64,000 bases of DNA from Marinomonas shanghaiensis (GTDB lineage: Bacteria > Pseudomonadota > Gammaproteobacteria > Pseudomonadales > Marinomonadaceae): assembly GCF_003259175.1 (NCBI RefSeq), contig NZ_QGOK01000024.1:1-64000 (forward strand). The letters run 5' to 3'. The first letter of the stretch is position 1, and every line of letters begins with the position of its first letter. Of the stretch, positions 17,423 through 32,328 are shown one piece after another. The translations under genes and the position numbers were made by a program. The notes below the pieces were generated by a model. It had not been told where the DNA came from, made no database searches, and was given only the letters and a program-made list of their open reading frames with translations.

Positions 17423-18140
17423 GTTATTGGTGATTGATGCGGGCAATACAAGCATCAAGTTTACAGCCTTGTTTGGCGATCAAGTGTTGTGGGTTAGGCG
17501 CGGCGATAGCTATCCCACTGACGCAGATTTTGCGCCAGATGTGATTTATTTTGCCAGTGTTCGTTCCAAAGAGTTGAGTGCTTTGTTACGTGCAGACATT
17601 CAGGCAGAGTTTCCGCAAAGTCAGTGGTTGACATTAAAGAGTCAAGCCTACGCTTGTGGGGTTCGTAATGCCTATCTTGAGCCAGAGCGTTTGGGTATAG
17701 ATCGCTGGTTGGGTGTGATTGCTGCACATCATTTGGTAACTGGGGATGTGGTGGTCGTTGATGCTGGAACGGCCATCAAAATAGATGTAGTGAATCAAGC
17801 GGGTTTGCACCTAGGGGGGTACATTACTCCTGGACTTGCTATGATGGAAGAGTCCCTACTTTCTAAAACAGCGCGCATTCGTTACGAGGCACATGAGGTC
17901 GTAGCAGGGGAGGGGCTACCTAATTCTACTGCCAGAGCTGTGACGGAAGGGTGTCATGAAATGGCGCTGGGGTTTTTAGAGCGTATTTATCGTCGTTATC
18001 CTACTTTTAAATGGGTAGTGACGGGAGGTGACGCGCAAAGGCTATTGGATTTATTGGGTGTTTCTCTGGAGTGCCAGCCTAATCTTGTTGCGCTGGGCGC
18101 AAAATTAGTTGGTGATGAGCGCTTGCGAGGCGACAAATGA
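17406..18140 (+). CDS. coaX: type III pantothenate kinase
   Basis: The start is a GTG at 17406 with GGAGG 8 bases upstream; it overlaps the birA end by 17 bases. The 244-aa product begins MSVECKLLVIDAGNTSIKF, placing the phosphate-binding D-x-GNT loop at the very N-terminus. It continues with ERLGIDRWLGVIAAH and VVDAGTAIKIDVV, all hallmarks of the ASKHA-fold CoaX. It makes 4'-phosphopantothenate, the first step of CoA synthesis, and unlike CoaA is not feedback-inhibited by CoA. Its stop overlaps the next start as ATGA. Confidence 0.95.
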   Translation: MSVECKLLVIDAGNTSIKFTALFGDQVLWVRRGDSYPTDADFAPDVIYFASVRSKELSALLRADIQAEFPQSQWLTLKSQAYACGVRNAYLEPERLGIDRWLGVIAAHHLVTGDVVVVDAGTAIKIDVVNQAGLHLGGYITPGLAMMEESLLSKTARIRYEAHEVVAGEGLPNSTARAVTEGCHEMALGFLERIYRRYPTFKWVVTGGDAQRLLDLLGVSLECQPNLVALGAKLVGDERLRGDK

Positions 18141-18841
18141 AGTGGCTATTTCTGTTTGTGGTGTTACTGAATGCTGGCTTTCTTGGCTGGCATGGTTTTG
18201 TAAAAGATAAGCCAAAGGTGGTGCAGGAGTCTGTTTACGGCCCCCCAGTGAGCGAAAAAATTCATTTGCTATCCGAGGGGTCGGCAAATGGTGAGCAAGT
18301 TACTCATTCGAATGTGGCATCGAATGAAAGCTTAGAAGAGGCGCTAAATCGCGTCATAGACCAAACGGTCGCGAAATCGCCAGCATTGTTGTGTCCGCGT
18401 ATGGAGATGGAGCGACAAGAAGATAAAAAACAAATTACTCAGGCTCTGAACGATTTTGGCTGGTCTTACAAAGAGCAAGAGGTGACAGGTAAGCGTCCTA
18501 AATTTTGGTTGTATATTGCCGCACCAGATACGCCAGCAACCGCGGCTAAAATTGTCAAAGATCTTGCCTCCAAATCGGTTGATAGCTTTGTGATTAATCG
18601 TGCTGAAATGAAGAATCGTATTTCATTGGGTTTATATTCATCGCAAGAGCGAGCTGATCAAGCGAAACAGCGTATACAAAATATCTCTGGCTATACGGTG
18701 GATGTCTATGAACATATGAGGAATGTGTCACTCCAGCAGGTGGACATAGCGCAGCCTGTAAGTGAGAAAGATTGGGAGCGGTTTGTTTCACGCCTTGATC
18801 TGACCAAGATGATGATAAAATTAGAAAAAAATCCTTGCTAG
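18137..18841 (+). CDS. membrane-anchored SPOR-like protein
   Basis: The 234-aa product has an N-terminal membrane helix (about residues 2-19, KWLFLFVVLLNAGFLGW) and a variable linker. A C-terminal SPOR-like region follows at about residues 130-200 (WLYIAAPDTPATAA then ISLGLYSSQERADQAKQRI). It starts within the coaX stop (ATGA). The same birA-coaX-SPOR order occurs in Pseudomonas. SPOR domains bind denuded peptidoglycan at the division site, so a role there is plausible but not shown. Confidence 0.8.
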   Translation: MKWLFLFVVLLNAGFLGWHGFVKDKPKVVQESVYGPPVSEKIHLLSEGSANGEQVTHSNVASNESLEEALNRVIDQTVAKSPALLCPRMEMERQEDKKQITQALNDFGWSYKEQEVTGKRPKFWLYIAAPDTPATAAKIVKDLASKSVDSFVINRAEMKNRISLGLYSSQERADQAKQRIQNISGYTVDVYEHMRNVSLQQVDIAQPVSEKDWERFVSRLDLTKMMIKLEKNPC

Positions 18842-18844
18842 TGC

Positions 18845-18872
18845 TTGCAATTGGCAAAGCGATTCATATAAT
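18845..18872 (+). promoter_or_regulatory. sigma-70 promoter of the tRNA-Tyr/Gly/Thr cluster
   Basis: TTGCAA (18845-18850) and a perfect TATAAT (18867-18872) are 16 bases apart. They are followed by a GC-rich discriminator (GGCTCCCACC) of the type associated with stringent control of stable RNA genes. Confidence 0.7.
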
Positions 18873-18915
18873 GGCTCCCACCTTTTGGGGTGTTGCGTTG
18901 TAGCGCTGAGTACGT

Positions 18916-18999
<84 letters not shown>

Positions 19000-19002
19000 A
19001 TT

Positions 19003-19077
19003 GCGGGTATGGTATAGTGGCTATTACCTCAGCCTTCCAAGCTGAAGAGGCGGGTTCGATTCCCGCTACCCGCTCCA
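19003..19077 (+). tRNA. tRNA-Gly (TCC), CCA encoded
   Basis: Acceptor GCGGGTA/TACCCGC, anticodon loop CTTCCAA (TCC), T-arm GCGGG-TTCGATT-CCCGC and an encoded CCA are all seen. It lies 3 bases after tRNA-Tyr. Confidence 0.97.
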
Positions 19078-19078
19078 G

Positions 19079-19154
19079 GCTCATGTAGCTCAGTTGGTAG
19101 AGCACACCCTTGGTAAGGGTGAGGTCGGCAGTTCAAATCTGCTCATGAGCTCCA
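19079..19154 (+). tRNA. tRNA-Thr (GGT), CCA encoded
   Basis: Acceptor GCTCATG/CATGAGC, anticodon loop TTGGTAA (GGT), T-loop TTCAAAT and an encoded CCA are seen. In E. coli and Pseudomonas this tRNA is followed by tufB. Here it is not. Confidence 0.97.
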
Positions 19155-19170
19155 GCATTTTCAATGCAAA

Positions 19171-19192
19171 AGATAGGTGGGTTAACCGCCTT
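19171..19192 (+). terminator. short terminator after tRNA-Thr
   Basis: The stem GGTGG/CCGCC (one G-T pair) with a small loop is followed by TTTTTTA, within the 116-base gap where tufB would be expected. Confidence 0.5.
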
Positions 19193-19222
19193 TTTTATTG
19201 TCTGTTTTTTGGGCAGATACCC

Positions 19223-19251
19223 TTGCTAAGTTTAGCTTGTTCAGGTATCAT
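19223..19251 (+). promoter_or_regulatory. promoter of tRNA-Trp/secE/nusG
   Basis: TTGCTA (19223-19228) and TATCAT (19246-19251) are exactly 17 bases apart, followed by the GC-rich discriminator CCTCCGCCC. The promoter lies 19 bases before tRNA-Trp. Confidence 0.6.
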
Positions 19252-19270
19252 CCTCCGCCCATACGAATGT

Positions 19271-19346
19271 AGGCCAATAGTTCAATTGGTAGAGCACCGG
19301 TTTCCAAAACCGGCTGTTGGGGGTTCGAGTCCCTCTTGGCCTGCCA
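19271..19346 (+). tRNA. tRNA-Trp (CCA), CCA end encoded
   Basis: Acceptor AGGCCAA/TTGGCCT, anticodon loop TTCCAAA (CCA), T-arm GGGGG-TTCGAGT-CCCTC and an encoded terminal CCA are seen. It lies 40 bases before secE and is probably cotranscribed with it. Confidence 0.96.
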
Positions 19347-19386
19347 TCTTTCGTATCCTATTTCTTAGTTAGGGATCACCTGAAGT

Positions 19387-19755
19387 ATGAGTTCGAGTAC
19401 TGAAGCTCAAGCGTCTCGCGGAGATGTGTTTAAGTGGGCGATTGTTGTTCTGCTAGTTGCGGTAGGCGTGATTGGTAATAACTATTATTCTGCTGAGTCA
19501 CTATTGTATCGTTTAATCGCTATTTTGGTGTTGGCCGGTGTCGCTGGTTTTGTTGCGCTACAAACTGTGAAAGGTAAGGCTTTTTTTACTCTTGCGAAAG
19601 AAGCCAAAACTGAAATTCGCAGAGTTGTGTGGCCGACAAGACAGGAAACTGTGCAAACGACCTTAATCGTGTTAGCGGTTGTTGTTTTTATGTCTCTCGT
19701 GCTATGGGGGGTGGATTCGCTCCTTGGCTGGATCGTTTCCTCGGTAATTAGTTAG
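19387..19755 (+). CDS. secE: preprotein translocase subunit SecE
   Basis: The 122-aa inner-membrane protein has three predicted helices (about residues 16-30, 40-58 and 92-117), as in the E. coli three-helix form. The conserved amphipathic segment before the last helix is intact (EIRRVVWPTRQE, residues 76-87). It clamps SecY in the SecYEG channel. The stop is 9 bases before the nusG GTG. Confidence 0.96.
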   Translation: MSSSTEAQASRGDVFKWAIVVLLVAVGVIGNNYYSAESLLYRLIAILVLAGVAGFVALQTVKGKAFFTLAKEAKTEIRRVVWPTRQETVQTTLIVLAVVVFMSLVLWGVDSLLGWIVSSVIS

Positions 19756-19764
19756 GAGTTGCTC

Positions 19765-20298
19765 GTGACCAAACGATGGTATGTAGTACAGGCGTACTCA
19801 GGGTACGAAAAGCACGTAATGCGTTCGCTTATTGAGCGAGTGCAGGTTATGGGGCAGGAAGAGAATTTTGGTGACATTTTGGTGCCGACCGAAGAAGTGG
19901 TCGAAATCCGAGATGGTAAGAAGCGCAAGAGTGAAAGAAAGTTCTATCCAGGTTATGTGTTGGTTCAGATGGATATGAATGATGCCTCTTGGCACTTGGT
20001 TAAAGGTACGTCTCGTGTGTTAGGGTTTATTGGTGGTACGGCAGATAAGCCATCGCCAATTACCAGTCGCGAGGCTGACGCCATTCTACAACGTGTTAGT
20101 GATGGGGTTGATAAACCTCGTCCTAAAACCTTGTTTGAAGTGGGTGAGGTTGTTCGAGTTAATGAAGGGCCATTTGCTGACTTTAACGGTGTTGTGGAAG
20201 AAGTAGATTACGATAAAAGTCGAATCAAAGTGGCGGTGCTTATTTTTGGGCGCTCAACGCCAGTTGATTTGGAATTTAGTCAGGTTGAAAAAGCCTGA
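19765..20298 (+). CDS. nusG: transcription termination/antitermination factor NusG
   Basis: The start is the GTG at 19765 ([16 protein letters not shown]), with AGGAG 7 bases upstream. The 177-aa product has the NGN domain (about 3-115), which binds RNA polymerase across the clamp, and the KOW domain (about 125-175, [20 protein letters not shown]), which contacts Rho or ribosomal protein S10. E. coli NusG is 181 aa. Confidence 0.97.
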   Translation: MTKRWYVVQAYSGYEKHVMRSLIERVQVMGQEENFGDILVPTEEVVEIRDGKKRKSERKFYPGYVLVQMDMNDASWHLVKGTSRVLGFIGGTADKPSPITSREADAILQRVSDGVDKPRPKTLFEVGEVVRVNEGPFADFNGVVEEVDYDKSRIKVAVLIFGRSTPVDLEFSQVEKA

Positions 20299-20309
20299 TT
20301 TTGTTGAAC

Positions 20310-20332
20310 GGGTAGCCTTCGGGCAGTGACCC
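20310..20332 (+). promoter_or_regulatory. leader hairpin before rplK, candidate L1 operator
   Basis: The hairpin GGGT-A-GCC-TTCG-GGC-AGTG-ACCC has a UUCG tetraloop and an asymmetric internal loop. It sits 15 bases before the rplK start. L1 autoregulates rplK-rplA by binding such an asymmetric stem in the L11 leader of gammaproteobacteria. The assignment is by position and shape. Confidence 0.55.
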
Positions 20333-20347
20333 AATTGGAGTTAAAAA

Positions 20348-20782
20348 ATGGCTAAGAAAGTCCAAGCTTATATCAAGCTGCAAGTTAAAGCGGGTCAAGC
20401 GAACCCAAGTCCACCAGTTGGTCCAGCACTTGGTCAACACGGTGTGAACATTATGGAGTTCTGTAAAGCGTTTAATGCGAAAACTCAAGGTCTAGAGCCT
20501 GGTCTTCCAACGCCTGTTATCATCACTGTATACAGTGACCGTAGTTTTACATTCGAAACGAAATCTACTCCTGCGGCTGTTTTGCTTAAAAAAGCGGCTG
20601 GCCTAAAGAGTGGTTCTCCTCGTCCAAACACTCAAAAAGTGGGTACGGTTACTCGTGCTCAACTAGAAGAGATTGTTATTGCTAAGCAGGCTGATTTGAC
20701 TGCTTCTAACATGGATGCAGCAGTTCGTACTATTGCTGGTAGCGCTCGCGCTATGGGTCTAGAAGTTGAGGGTGTTAACTAA
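20348..20782 (+). CDS. rplK: 50S ribosomal protein L11
   Basis: The 144-aa product (E. coli 142) begins [20 protein letters not shown]. It keeps the proline-rich N-terminal domain ([20 protein letters not shown]), where thiostrepton and the GTPase-associated region bind, and the C-terminal 23S-binding domain. L11 is also the sensor arm for RelA activation. Its stop overlaps the rplA start by one base (TAATG). Confidence 0.98.
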   Translation: MAKKVQAYIKLQVKAGQANPSPPVGPALGQHGVNIMEFCKAFNAKTQGLEPGLPTPVIITVYSDRSFTFETKSTPAAVLLKKAAGLKSGSPRPNTQKVGTVTRAQLEEIVIAKQADLTASNMDAAVRTIAGSARAMGLEVEGVN

Positions 20783-21483
20783 TGGCTAAATTAACTAAAC
20801 GCGCTCGCTTGATCGCTGAAAAAGTAGAAGCAACTAAGTTTTACTCTGTTGAAGAGGCTGTTGCTCTATTGTCTGAGCTTTCTACTGTTAAGTTCAAAGA
20901 GTCTATCGACGTATCTGTTAACCTAGGCGTTGACCCACGTAAATCCGATCAGGTTGTTCGTGGTTCTACTGTATTGCCTCACGGTGCAGGTAAAGATGTT
21001 CGTGTTGCTGTGTTTGCACAAGGTGCAAATGCTGAAGCGGCGAAAGCGGCGGGTGCGGATGTTGTAGGTTTCGAAGATTTGGCTGAACAAGTTAAAGCTG
21101 GTAACCTTGATTTTGATGTTGTTATTGCTTCTCCAGACGCAATGCGCATCGTTGGTCAGCTAGGTCAGGTTTTAGGTCCTCGTGGTCTAATGCCTAACCC
21201 TAAAGTTGGCACAGTAACGCCTGATGTTGCGACTGCAGTTAAGAATGCAAAAGCAGGTCAAGCTCGTTACCGTACAGATAAAAATGGTATCATCCACGCT
21301 GCTGTTGGCTCTATCGAATTTGCTGCGGATGCTATCAAAGGTAACCTTGAAGCGCTTTTAACCGACCTGCGTCGTGCTAAGCCAGCGTCTTCAAAAGGTG
21401 TTTACCTGAAAAAAGTGACTTTGTCCTCTACAATGGGACCTGGTCTACAAATTGATCTAGGTGCGCTTAACTCAACTAAGTAA
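20782..21483 (+). CDS. rplA: 50S ribosomal protein L1
   Basis: The 233-aa product (E. coli 234) has the two-domain L1 fold. The linker contains the signature [20 protein letters not shown] near residue 122. It forms the L1 stalk at the E site and is the translational repressor of rplK-rplA. It is coupled to rplK by the TAATG overlap. Confidence 0.98.
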   Translation: MAKLTKRARLIAEKVEATKFYSVEEAVALLSELSTVKFKESIDVSVNLGVDPRKSDQVVRGSTVLPHGAGKDVRVAVFAQGANAEAAKAAGADVVGFEDLAEQVKAGNLDFDVVIASPDAMRIVGQLGQVLGPRGLMPNPKVGTVTPDVATAVKNAKAGQARYRTDKNGIIHAAVGSIEFAADAIKGNLEALLTDLRRAKPASSKGVYLKKVTLSSTMGPGLQIDLGALNSTK

Positions 21484-21499
21484 GCATCTAGATCATGAG

Positions 21500-21713
21500 C
21501 TTTGGGGTCTGCCTTCATTTATTTGTTGAGCAGGCCGTCAAAGACCGCAGGAACCTAACGGTTTAATAACAACGTTGAAAAATGTTTGTCCTGCGCAGAT
21601 GGTGTGGCCCGATTCAGATATACTTGGATCTAACTCACCAGCAAGTACTTCGAGCAATCGGAGAGTTGGTAAATATAGGGGAATTTATTCCCTGCTAATC
21701 CAGGAGAAAACCA
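21500..21713 (+). promoter_or_regulatory. rplJ leader, candidate L10(L12)4 operator
   Basis: The 230-base gap between rplA and rplJ carries several stems. An outer GGTCT...AGACC lies near 21506-21546. A GCAGGA...TCCTGC stem at 21547-21594 encloses AACC-TAAC-GGTT, and a GGGGAAT..ATTCCC stem lies near 21678-21692. E. coli has a comparably long L10 leader that binds the L10-L12 complex. No separate terminator or strong promoter was found. A short ORF in the leader is not credible as a gene. Confidence 0.55.
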
Positions 21714-22214
21714 GTGGCATTAGGTCTAGAAGACAAAAAAGCCATTGTCGCCGAAGTTAGCGAAGTTGCTAAAACTGCATTGTCTGCGGTTGTTGCTGAT
21801 TCTCGCGGTGTTACCGTGAGCAGCATGACGGCGCTACGTAAAGAAGCGCGCGAAGCAGGTGTTTATGTACGTGTAGTACGTAACACTTTGGCTCGCCGTG
21901 CAGTTGAAGGCACTGACTTCGAATGTCTAGCTGATAGCTTTGTTGGTCCTACGCTAATTGCTTTTTCTAACGAACACCCAGGTGCGGCTGCTCGTTTATT
22001 GAAAGCGTTTGCGAAAACTAACAGCAAGTTTGAAGTGAAGGCGTTGGCGTTCAACGGTGAGTTGATCCCAGCTGGCGACATTGATCGTTTGGCAACACTG
22101 CCTACATACAACGAAGCTATTGCGAAACTGATGAGTGTTATTCAGGGCGCAACAAGCAAGTTGGTACGTACTCTTGCAGCGGTTCGCGATCAAAAAGAGC
22201 AAGAAGCGGCTTAA
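21714..22214 (+). CDS. rplJ: 50S ribosomal protein L10
   Basis: The start is a GTG at 21714 ([18 protein letters not shown]), with AGGAG 8 bases upstream. The 166-aa product keeps the RNA-binding N-domain ([15 protein letters not shown]) and the C-terminal helix that carries L12 dimers ([20 protein letters not shown]). It is the base of the ribosomal stalk and the autoregulator of rplJL. Confidence 0.97.
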   Translation: MALGLEDKKAIVAEVSEVAKTALSAVVADSRGVTVSSMTALRKEAREAGVYVRVVRNTLARRAVEGTDFECLADSFVGPTLIAFSNEHPGAAARLLKAFAKTNSKFEVKALAFNGELIPAGDIDRLATLPTYNEAIAKLMSVIQGATSKLVRTLAAVRDQKEQEAA

Positions 22215-22296
22215 TACGGTTTACCGTGTCCCTTCTTGATAAATATTTTGTTTTATTACCCTCGGGTAATTTTAAAGAATGCTAGGAATCTGAGTC

Positions 22297-22668
22297 ATGG
22301 CTCTAACTAAAGAAGATATCATCAATGCAGTAGCAGAAATGTCTGTGATGGACGTTGTTGAACTAATTTCTGCAATGGAAGAAAAATTCGGCGTATCTGC
22401 AGCAGCTGCTGTAGCTGCAGGTCCAGCTGCTGACGCTGGTCCAGCTGCTGAAGAACAAACGGAATTTGACGTTATTCTTACTGCCGCTGGCGATAAGAAA
22501 GTAAACGTAATTAAAGCAGTTCGTGCAGCGACTGGCCTAGGCTTGAAAGAAGCTAAAGCAATCGTTGACGGTGCTCCAATGACTGTTAAAGAAGCTGCTT
22601 CTAAAGAAGATGCTGCTGCTCTTAAAGCGGCTCTTGAAGAAGCTGGTGCATCTGTCGAAATCAAGTAA
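22297..22668 (+). CDS. rplL: 50S ribosomal protein L7/L12
   Basis: The 123-aa acidic stalk protein has an N-terminal dimerisation domain (about 1-32) and an Ala/Pro/Gly-rich hinge (about 35-52). The C-terminal factor-binding domain shows [20 protein letters not shown]. It recruits EF-G, EF-Tu and IF2 GTPases. An attenuator structure follows before rpoB. Confidence 0.98.
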   Translation: MALTKEDIINAVAEMSVMDVVELISAMEEKFGVSAAAAVAAGPAADAGPAAEEQTEFDVILTAAGDKKVNVIKAVRAATGLGLKEAKAIVDGAPMTVKEAASKEDAAALKAALEEAGASVEIK

Positions 22669-22687
22669 TGATACTTGCATTTCCAGA

Positions 22688-22743
22688 TTTCGACCAATAG
22701 TCGAAATGGCTGGTGACATTATTGTCACCGGCCTTTTTGGGTT
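22688..22743 (+). terminator. rplL-rpoB attenuator with adjacent processing hairpin
   Basis: First comes a 7-bp hairpin TTTCGAC/GTCGAAA (22688-22706). Next is an 11-bp stem GGCTGGTGACA/TGTCACCGGCC with a TTAT loop (22708-22737), followed by TTTTTGGG. The layout resembles the E. coli rplL-rpoB spacer, where partial termination and RNase III cleavage reduce polymerase relative to ribosomal protein synthesis. Confidence 0.75.
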
Positions 22744-22856
22744 TCTGAAACTCAAATAAACCTTAAAAGAATTTTCAAATGGGAGATAATGCTCCCATAT
22801 ATGGTAAGGCCTGATTTGGGCCTTTTGCGTCAATGTGCACAAGCTGGGGAATGCTG

Positions 22857-26957
<4,101 letters not shown>

Positions 26958-27022
26958 GCACGAATCACATTTGACCTGCTGGGGAGCAAGACTCCCCGGC
27001 CTTACGAGTGGGGCGAATATCC

Positions 27023-30000
27023 ATGAAAGACTTATTAGGTCTTCTAAAATCACAGGGACAATCTGACGAGTTTGATGCGATCCGCATTGGCTTGGCATCA
27101 CCAGATATGATTCGTTCATGGTCTTATGGTGAAGTTAAAAAGCCAGAGACCATCAACTACCGTACGTTCAAACCAGAACGTGACGGTTTGTTCTGTGCAA
27201 AAATCTTTGGTCCTATAAAGGACTATGAGTGCTTGTGTGGTAAATACAAGCGTTTGAAACACCGTGGTGTTATCTGTGAGAAGTGTGGCGTTGAAGTGGC
27301 TCTGTCTAAAGTGCGTCGTGAACGCATGGGTCACATTGAGCTTGCATCGCCTGTTGCACACATTTGGTTTTTGAAATCTCTTCCGTCTCGTATCGGTCTT
27401 ATCCTAGATATGACGTTGCGTGATATTGAGCGAGTTTTGTATTTTGAATCTTTCATCGTGATTGATCCAGGTATGACGACGCTTGAAAAGGGTCAGTTGC
27501 TAAATGACGAGCAGTATTTTGAAGCGCTAGAAGAATTCGGTGATGAATTTGATGCCCGTATGGGTGCAGAAGCGGTTCAGATGTTGCTTCGCGATCTAGA
27601 CATGCCTGTAGAAATTAACAGCATGCGTGAAGAGCTTAACAGCACGAACTCTGAAACTCGTATTAAGAAGCTGTCTAAGCGTCTTAAGCTAGTAGAAGCT
27701 TTCTATCATTCTGGTAATAACCCAGAGTGGATGGTGCTCGATGTATTGCCGGTTCTTCCGCCAGATCTTCGTCCATTGGTACCACTAGAAGGTGGTCGTT
27801 TTGCGACGTCGGATTTGAACGATCTTTATCGTCGTGTGATTAACCGTAACAATCGTTTAAAACGCCTGTTAGAGCTTTCTGCTCCAGATATCATCGTACG
27901 TAACGAAAAACGTATGTTGCAAGAGTCTGTTGATGCTTTGCTTGATAACGGTCGTCGTGGTCGCGCGATTACGGGTTCTAACAAACGTCCTTTGAAATCT
28001 TTGGCTGATATGATCAAAGGTAAGCAAGGTCGTTTCCGTCAGAACTTGCTAGGTAAGCGTGTTGATTATTCTGGTCGTTCGGTAATCACAGTAGGTCCAT
28101 CACTGCGTCTACATCAGTGTGGTCTGCCTAAAAAAATGGCACTTGAGCTATTCAAGCCATTCATTTTTTCTAAACTTGAACTTCGTGGCATGGCGACGAC
28201 GATCAAAGCGGCGAAGAAAATGGTTGAGCGTGAAACGCCTGAAGTGTGGGATATCCTTGATGAGGTTATCCGTGAACATCCAGTGATGTTGAACCGTGCG
28301 CCAACACTTCACCGTTTGGGTATCCAAGCGTTTGAACCTATGTTGATCGAAGGTAAAGCGATCCAGTTGCACCCACTTGTGTGTGCGGCCTACAACGCTG
28401 ACTTCGACGGTGACCAAATGGCGGTTCACGTTCCGTTGACAATTGAAGCGCAGCTAGAAGCTCGTGCCTTGATGATGTCTACGAACAACATTCTATCACC
28501 AGCAAACGGCGAGCCGATCATCGTTCCTTCTCAGGACGTTGTATTGGGTCTGTACTATATGACTCGTGAGAAAATCAATGCCAAAGGCGAAGGCATGGCA
28601 TTTTCTGACATCAAAGAAGTACACCGTGCGTATGGTGCGAAACAAGTTGAATTGCACGCGAAAGTAAAAGTGCGTATCAGCCAAGTTGATACCACGCTGG
28701 ATGGCGACAAAGTGCCGTCTACTTTCATTGCAGATACAACCGTTGGTCGTGCTTTGTTGTTTGATATTGTTCCTGATGGCCTACCGTTCTCTGTGGTTAA
28801 CCAAACCATGAAGAAGAAAGCGATCTCTAACTTGATCAACGAGTGTTACCGTAAAGTCGGCTTGAAAGAGAGCTGTATTTTTGCTGACCAATTGATGTAC
28901 ACAGGTTTTGCTTACGCGACCGCGTCTGGCTCTTCTGTTGGTGTTGACGACTTCGTTATACCGCCAGAGAAAGCAGCCATCATTGCTAAGGCAGAAGCCG
29001 AAGTTAAAGAAATCGAATACCAATATGCGGACGGTCTTGTAACGCAAGGCGAGAAGTACAACAAAGTAATCGACTTATGGTCTCGTACTAACGAAACGGT
29101 TACTGAAGCCATGATGAAAAACTTGGCAAAAGAGATGACTGTCAATAAAGCAGGTGAAACGGTTGAGCAACAATCTTTCAACTCTGTATACATGATGGCC
29201 GACTCTGGTGCCCGTGGTAGTGTGGCTCAGATGCGTCAGTTGGGTGGTATGCGTGGTCTGATGGCGAAACCAGATGGTTCCATCATCGAGACGCCAATCA
29301 CAGCAAACTTCCGTGAAGGTCTGTCAGTACTTCAGTACTTTACGTCTACTCACGGTGCCCGTAAGGGTCTTGCTGATACGGCATTGAAAACGGCAAACTC
29401 TGGTTACTTGACTCGTCGTCTCGTAGACGTAGCGCAGGATTTGGTTATCACTGAGGTTGATTGTGGCTCTACAAACGGTATTTCCGTTGCCGCTATGATT
29501 GAAGGTGGTGATGTGGTTGTGCCACTAGGTCATCGTGTATTGGGTCGCGTTGTGGCTCAAGACGTTATTGATGCGAAAGGCAATTTAGTATTGTCTGCTG
29601 GCACATTGATCGATGAACATGACGTACGAACGATCGAAGCGGCTGGTGTTGACGAAATGATCATTCGCTCTGTTATCACTTGTAATACACGTCATGGTGT
29701 ATGTGCTAAGTGTTATGGACGTGATCTTGCTCGTGGTCATCAGGTTAATATTGGTGAGGCCATTGGTGTTGTTGCGGCACAGTCAATCGGTGAGCCTGGT
29801 ACACAGTTAACAATGCGTACCTTCCACATCGGTGGTGCGGCTTCTCGAGCGTCTGCGGTTGATAGTGTTCAAGTGAAGAGTGCGGGTACGGTTCGTTTTA
29901 ATAAAATGAAGAGTATCGAGCGCCACACTGGGCATCTAGTGGTTGCATCTCGTTCTTCTGAATTGGCCATTGCCGATGAAGCGGGTCGTGAGAAAGAGCG

Positions 30001-31225
30001 TTACAAGCTTCCTTACGGTGCGGTATTGAGTGTGCGTGAAGGTGATCAAGTGACAGCGGGTCAAATCGTTGCTAACTGGGATCCACATACACACCCAATC
30101 GTATCTGAGATGGAAGGCCGTCTAGAATTTAGTGGTATGGAAGAGAACGTCACCATTCGTCGTCAATCAGACGAGATGACGGGCTTGACGACCATTGAAG
30201 TAATGGAAATGCGCGATCGTCCAGCGGCAGGTAAGGACATTCGTCCGATGATTTCTGTTGTTGATGCAGAGGGTAACCCAGTATTGATTCCAGGTACTGA
30301 ATCGCCAGTACAGTATATGTTGCCTGAAAAAGCATTGTTAAGCCTAGATCATGGTGCAACAGTGAAATCCGGTGAGGTTCTTGCGCGTATTCCTCAAGAA
30401 TCTATTGGTAACAAGGATATTACCGGTGGTTTGCCACGAGTGGCGGACCTATTTGAAGCGCGTCGTCCAAAAGATCCTGCTGTCATGGCGGAAACGAGCG
30501 GTGTTGTTAGCTTCGGTAAAGAGACAAAAGGTAAGATCCGTTTGGTTATCACGCCGCAAAACGGTGATGAGCCAGTTGAGACTTTGATTCCTAAATGGCG
30601 TCAAATTAACATCTTCGACGGTGAGGAAGTGGCAAAAGGTGAGATTATCGCCGACGGTCCGTTAAGTCCTCATGACATTCTGCGTCTTCAAGGTGTAGAG
30701 GCTTTGGCTGACTACATTACAAACGAAGTGCAGGAAGTTTACCGCTTACAAGGCGTTGTGATTAACGATAAGCATATTGAAGTTATTGTTAACCAAATGT
30801 TGCGTAAAGTGGAAGTTGGAGAGTCTGGTGATACAGATCTTATTCAAGGTGATCAGGTTGAGTTTACTCACCTGCTAGACGCAAACGAAAAAGCAATTGC
30901 TGAGGGTAAATTCCCAGCTAAGTATGAGCGTGTGCTTCTAGGTATCACCAAAGCTTCTTTGGCTACTGAGTCCTTTATATCAGCAGCGTCTTTCCAAGAG
31001 ACTACTCGAGTTCTTACGGAAGGTGCGGTAACTGGTAAAAAAGATCACTTACGTGGCTTGAAAGAAAACGTTGTTGTAGGTCGTTTGATACCAGCGGGTA
31101 CAGGCTTGGCTTACCACAATGAGCGCAAGAGAAAGAAAGAGCTTGCGCAAGCAGCAAAAGAAGGAAGTTCAACAGTGAGTGCATCCGATGTGGAAGAAGC
31201 ATTGAGTGCAGCATTGAAAGACTAG
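27023..31225 (+). CDS. rpoC: DNA-directed RNA polymerase beta' subunit
   Basis: The start is placed at [11 protein letters not shown] (27023), matching relatives, rather than an in-frame GTG five codons earlier. The product is 1400 aa. The N-terminal zinc site is C70/C72/C85/C88 (YECLCG...CEKCG). The catalytic Mg loop [10 protein letters not shown] places aspartates at 460, 462 and 464, the same numbers as in E. coli. The bridge helix and trigger-loop region is intact ([20 protein letters not shown]). It is cotranscribed with rpoB across a 65-base gap. Confidence 0.98.
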   Translation: MKDLLGLLKSQGQSDEFDAIRIGLASPDMIRSWSYGEVKKPETINYRTFKPERDGLFCAKIFGPIKDYECLCGKYKRLKHRGVICEKCGVEVALSKVRRERMGHIELASPVAHIWFLKSLPSRIGLILDMTLRDIERVLYFESFIVIDPGMTTLEKGQLLNDEQYFEALEEFGDEFDARMGAEAVQMLLRDLDMPVEINSMREELNSTNSETRIKKLSKRLKLVEAFYHSGNNPEWMVLDVLPVLPPDLRPLVPLEGGRFATSDLNDLYRRVINRNNRLKRLLELSAPDIIVRNEKRMLQESVDALLDNGRRGRAITGSNKRPLKSLADMIKGKQGRFRQNLLGKRVDYSGRSVITVGPSLRLHQCGLPKKMALELFKPFIFSKLELRGMATTIKAAKKMVERETPEVWDILDEVIREHPVMLNRAPTLHRLGIQAFEPMLIEGKAIQLHPLVCAAYNADFDGDQMAVHVPLTIEAQLEARALMMSTNNILSPANGEPIIVPSQDVVLGLYYMTREKINAKGEGMAFSDIKEVHRAYGAKQVELHAKVKVRISQVDTTLDGDKVPSTFIADTTVGRALLFDIVPDGLPFSVVNQTMKKKAISNLINECYRKVGLKESCIFADQLMYTGFAYATASGSSVGVDDFVIPPEKAAIIAKAEAEVKEIEYQYADGLVTQGEKYNKVIDLWSRTNETVTEAMMKNLAKEMTVNKAGETVEQQSFNSVYMMADSGARGSVAQMRQLGGMRGLMAKPDGSIIETPITANFREGLSVLQYFTSTHGARKGLADTALKTANSGYLTRRLVDVAQDLVITEVDCGSTNGISVAAMIEGGDVVVPLGHRVLGRVVAQDVIDAKGNLVLSAGTLIDEHDVRTIEAAGVDEMIIRSVITCNTRHGVCAKCYGRDLARGHQVNIGEAIGVVAAQSIGEPGTQLTMRTFHIGGAASRASAVDSVQVKSAGTVRFNKMKSIERHTGHLVVASRSSELAIADEAGREKERYKLPYGAVLSVREGDQVTAGQIVANWDPHTHPIVSEMEGRLEFSGMEENVTIRRQSDEMTGLTTIEVMEMRDRPAAGKDIRPMISVVDAEGNPVLIPGTESPVQYMLPEKALLSLDHGATVKSGEVLARIPQESIGNKDITGGLPRVADLFEARRPKDPAVMAETSGVVSFGKETKGKIRLVITPQNGDEPVETLIPKWRQINIFDGEEVAKGEIIADGPLSPHDILRLQGVEALADYITNEVQEVYRLQGVVINDKHIEVIVNQMLRKVEVGESGDTDLIQGDQVEFTHLLDANEKAIAEGKFPAKYERVLLGITKASLATESFISAASFQETTRVLTEGAVTGKKDHLRGLKENVVVGRLIPAGTGLAYHNERKRKKELAQAAKEGSSTVSASDVEEALSAALKD

Positions 31226-31245
31226 TTATTTGCTGTTAAATCGTA

Positions 31246-31734
<489 letters not shown>

Positions 31735-31833
31735 GCTGAAGCTACTTAATTCATCGTTTAGACATAATTTTTTAATACAGTAAGGCCGAGCAATAATTAA
31801 ATTGTCTCGGGCGAACCTGAAGAGGATGTAGAT

Positions 31834-32307
31834 ATGCCTAGAAGACGCGTCGTCGCTAAGCGTGAAATCCTTCCGGATCCTAAACACGGAAGCCAACTTC
31901 TCGCTAAATTTATTAACCATGTAATGGTTAGTGGTAAAAAATCTGTAGCAGAAAGCATTGTTTACAATGCATTGAACACTGTTGCAACACGCGCTAAAAC
32001 AGAAGAGCCAATGGCTATCTTCGAAAAAGCACTAGAATCTATCCAGCCAATGGTTGAGGTTAAATCTCGCCGTGTTGGTGGTGCTACTTACCAAGTTCCT
32101 GTTGAAGTACGTCCTGCTCGCCGCGCAGCATTGTCTATGCGTTGGTTGGTTGATGCTTCTCGTAAGCGTGGTGAAAAATCCATGGCTCTACGTCTTGCAG
32201 GCGAAATCTTAGATGCTGCCGAAAACAAAGGTTCTGCTGTTAAGAAGCGTGAAGACGTTCATCGCATGGCAGAAGCTAACAAAGCATTCTCTCACTACCG
32301 TTTCTAA
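31834..32307 (+). CDS. rpsG: 30S ribosomal protein S7
   Basis: The 157-aa product starts [20 protein letters not shown]. It has the helical 16S 3'-domain binding core and the beta hairpin near the E site ([17 protein letters not shown]). It nucleates assembly of the small-subunit head, and in E. coli S7 represses the str operon. The 99-base gap after rpsL is where the E. coli S7 operator lies. No clear structure was recognised there. Confidence 0.98.
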   Translation: MPRRRVVAKREILPDPKHGSQLLAKFINHVMVSGKKSVAESIVYNALNTVATRAKTEEPMAIFEKALESIQPMVEVKSRRVGGATYQVPVEVRPARRAALSMRWLVDASRKRGEKSMALRLAGEILDAAENKGSAVKKREDVHRMAEANKAFSHYRF

Positions 32308-32328
32308 TCATCCAGAGAAGGATACACA

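Noticed and set aside
19155-19270. Possible tufB pseudogene between tRNA-Thr and tRNA-Trp
   Set aside because: No stretch of the 116 bases resembles EF-Tu coding sequence; the gap holds a terminator and a promoter only.
21575-21760. A 61-codon frame in the rplJ leader that runs into rplJ
   Set aside because: It lacks a ribosome site, overlaps rplJ out of frame and lies in a region expected to be a regulatory leader.
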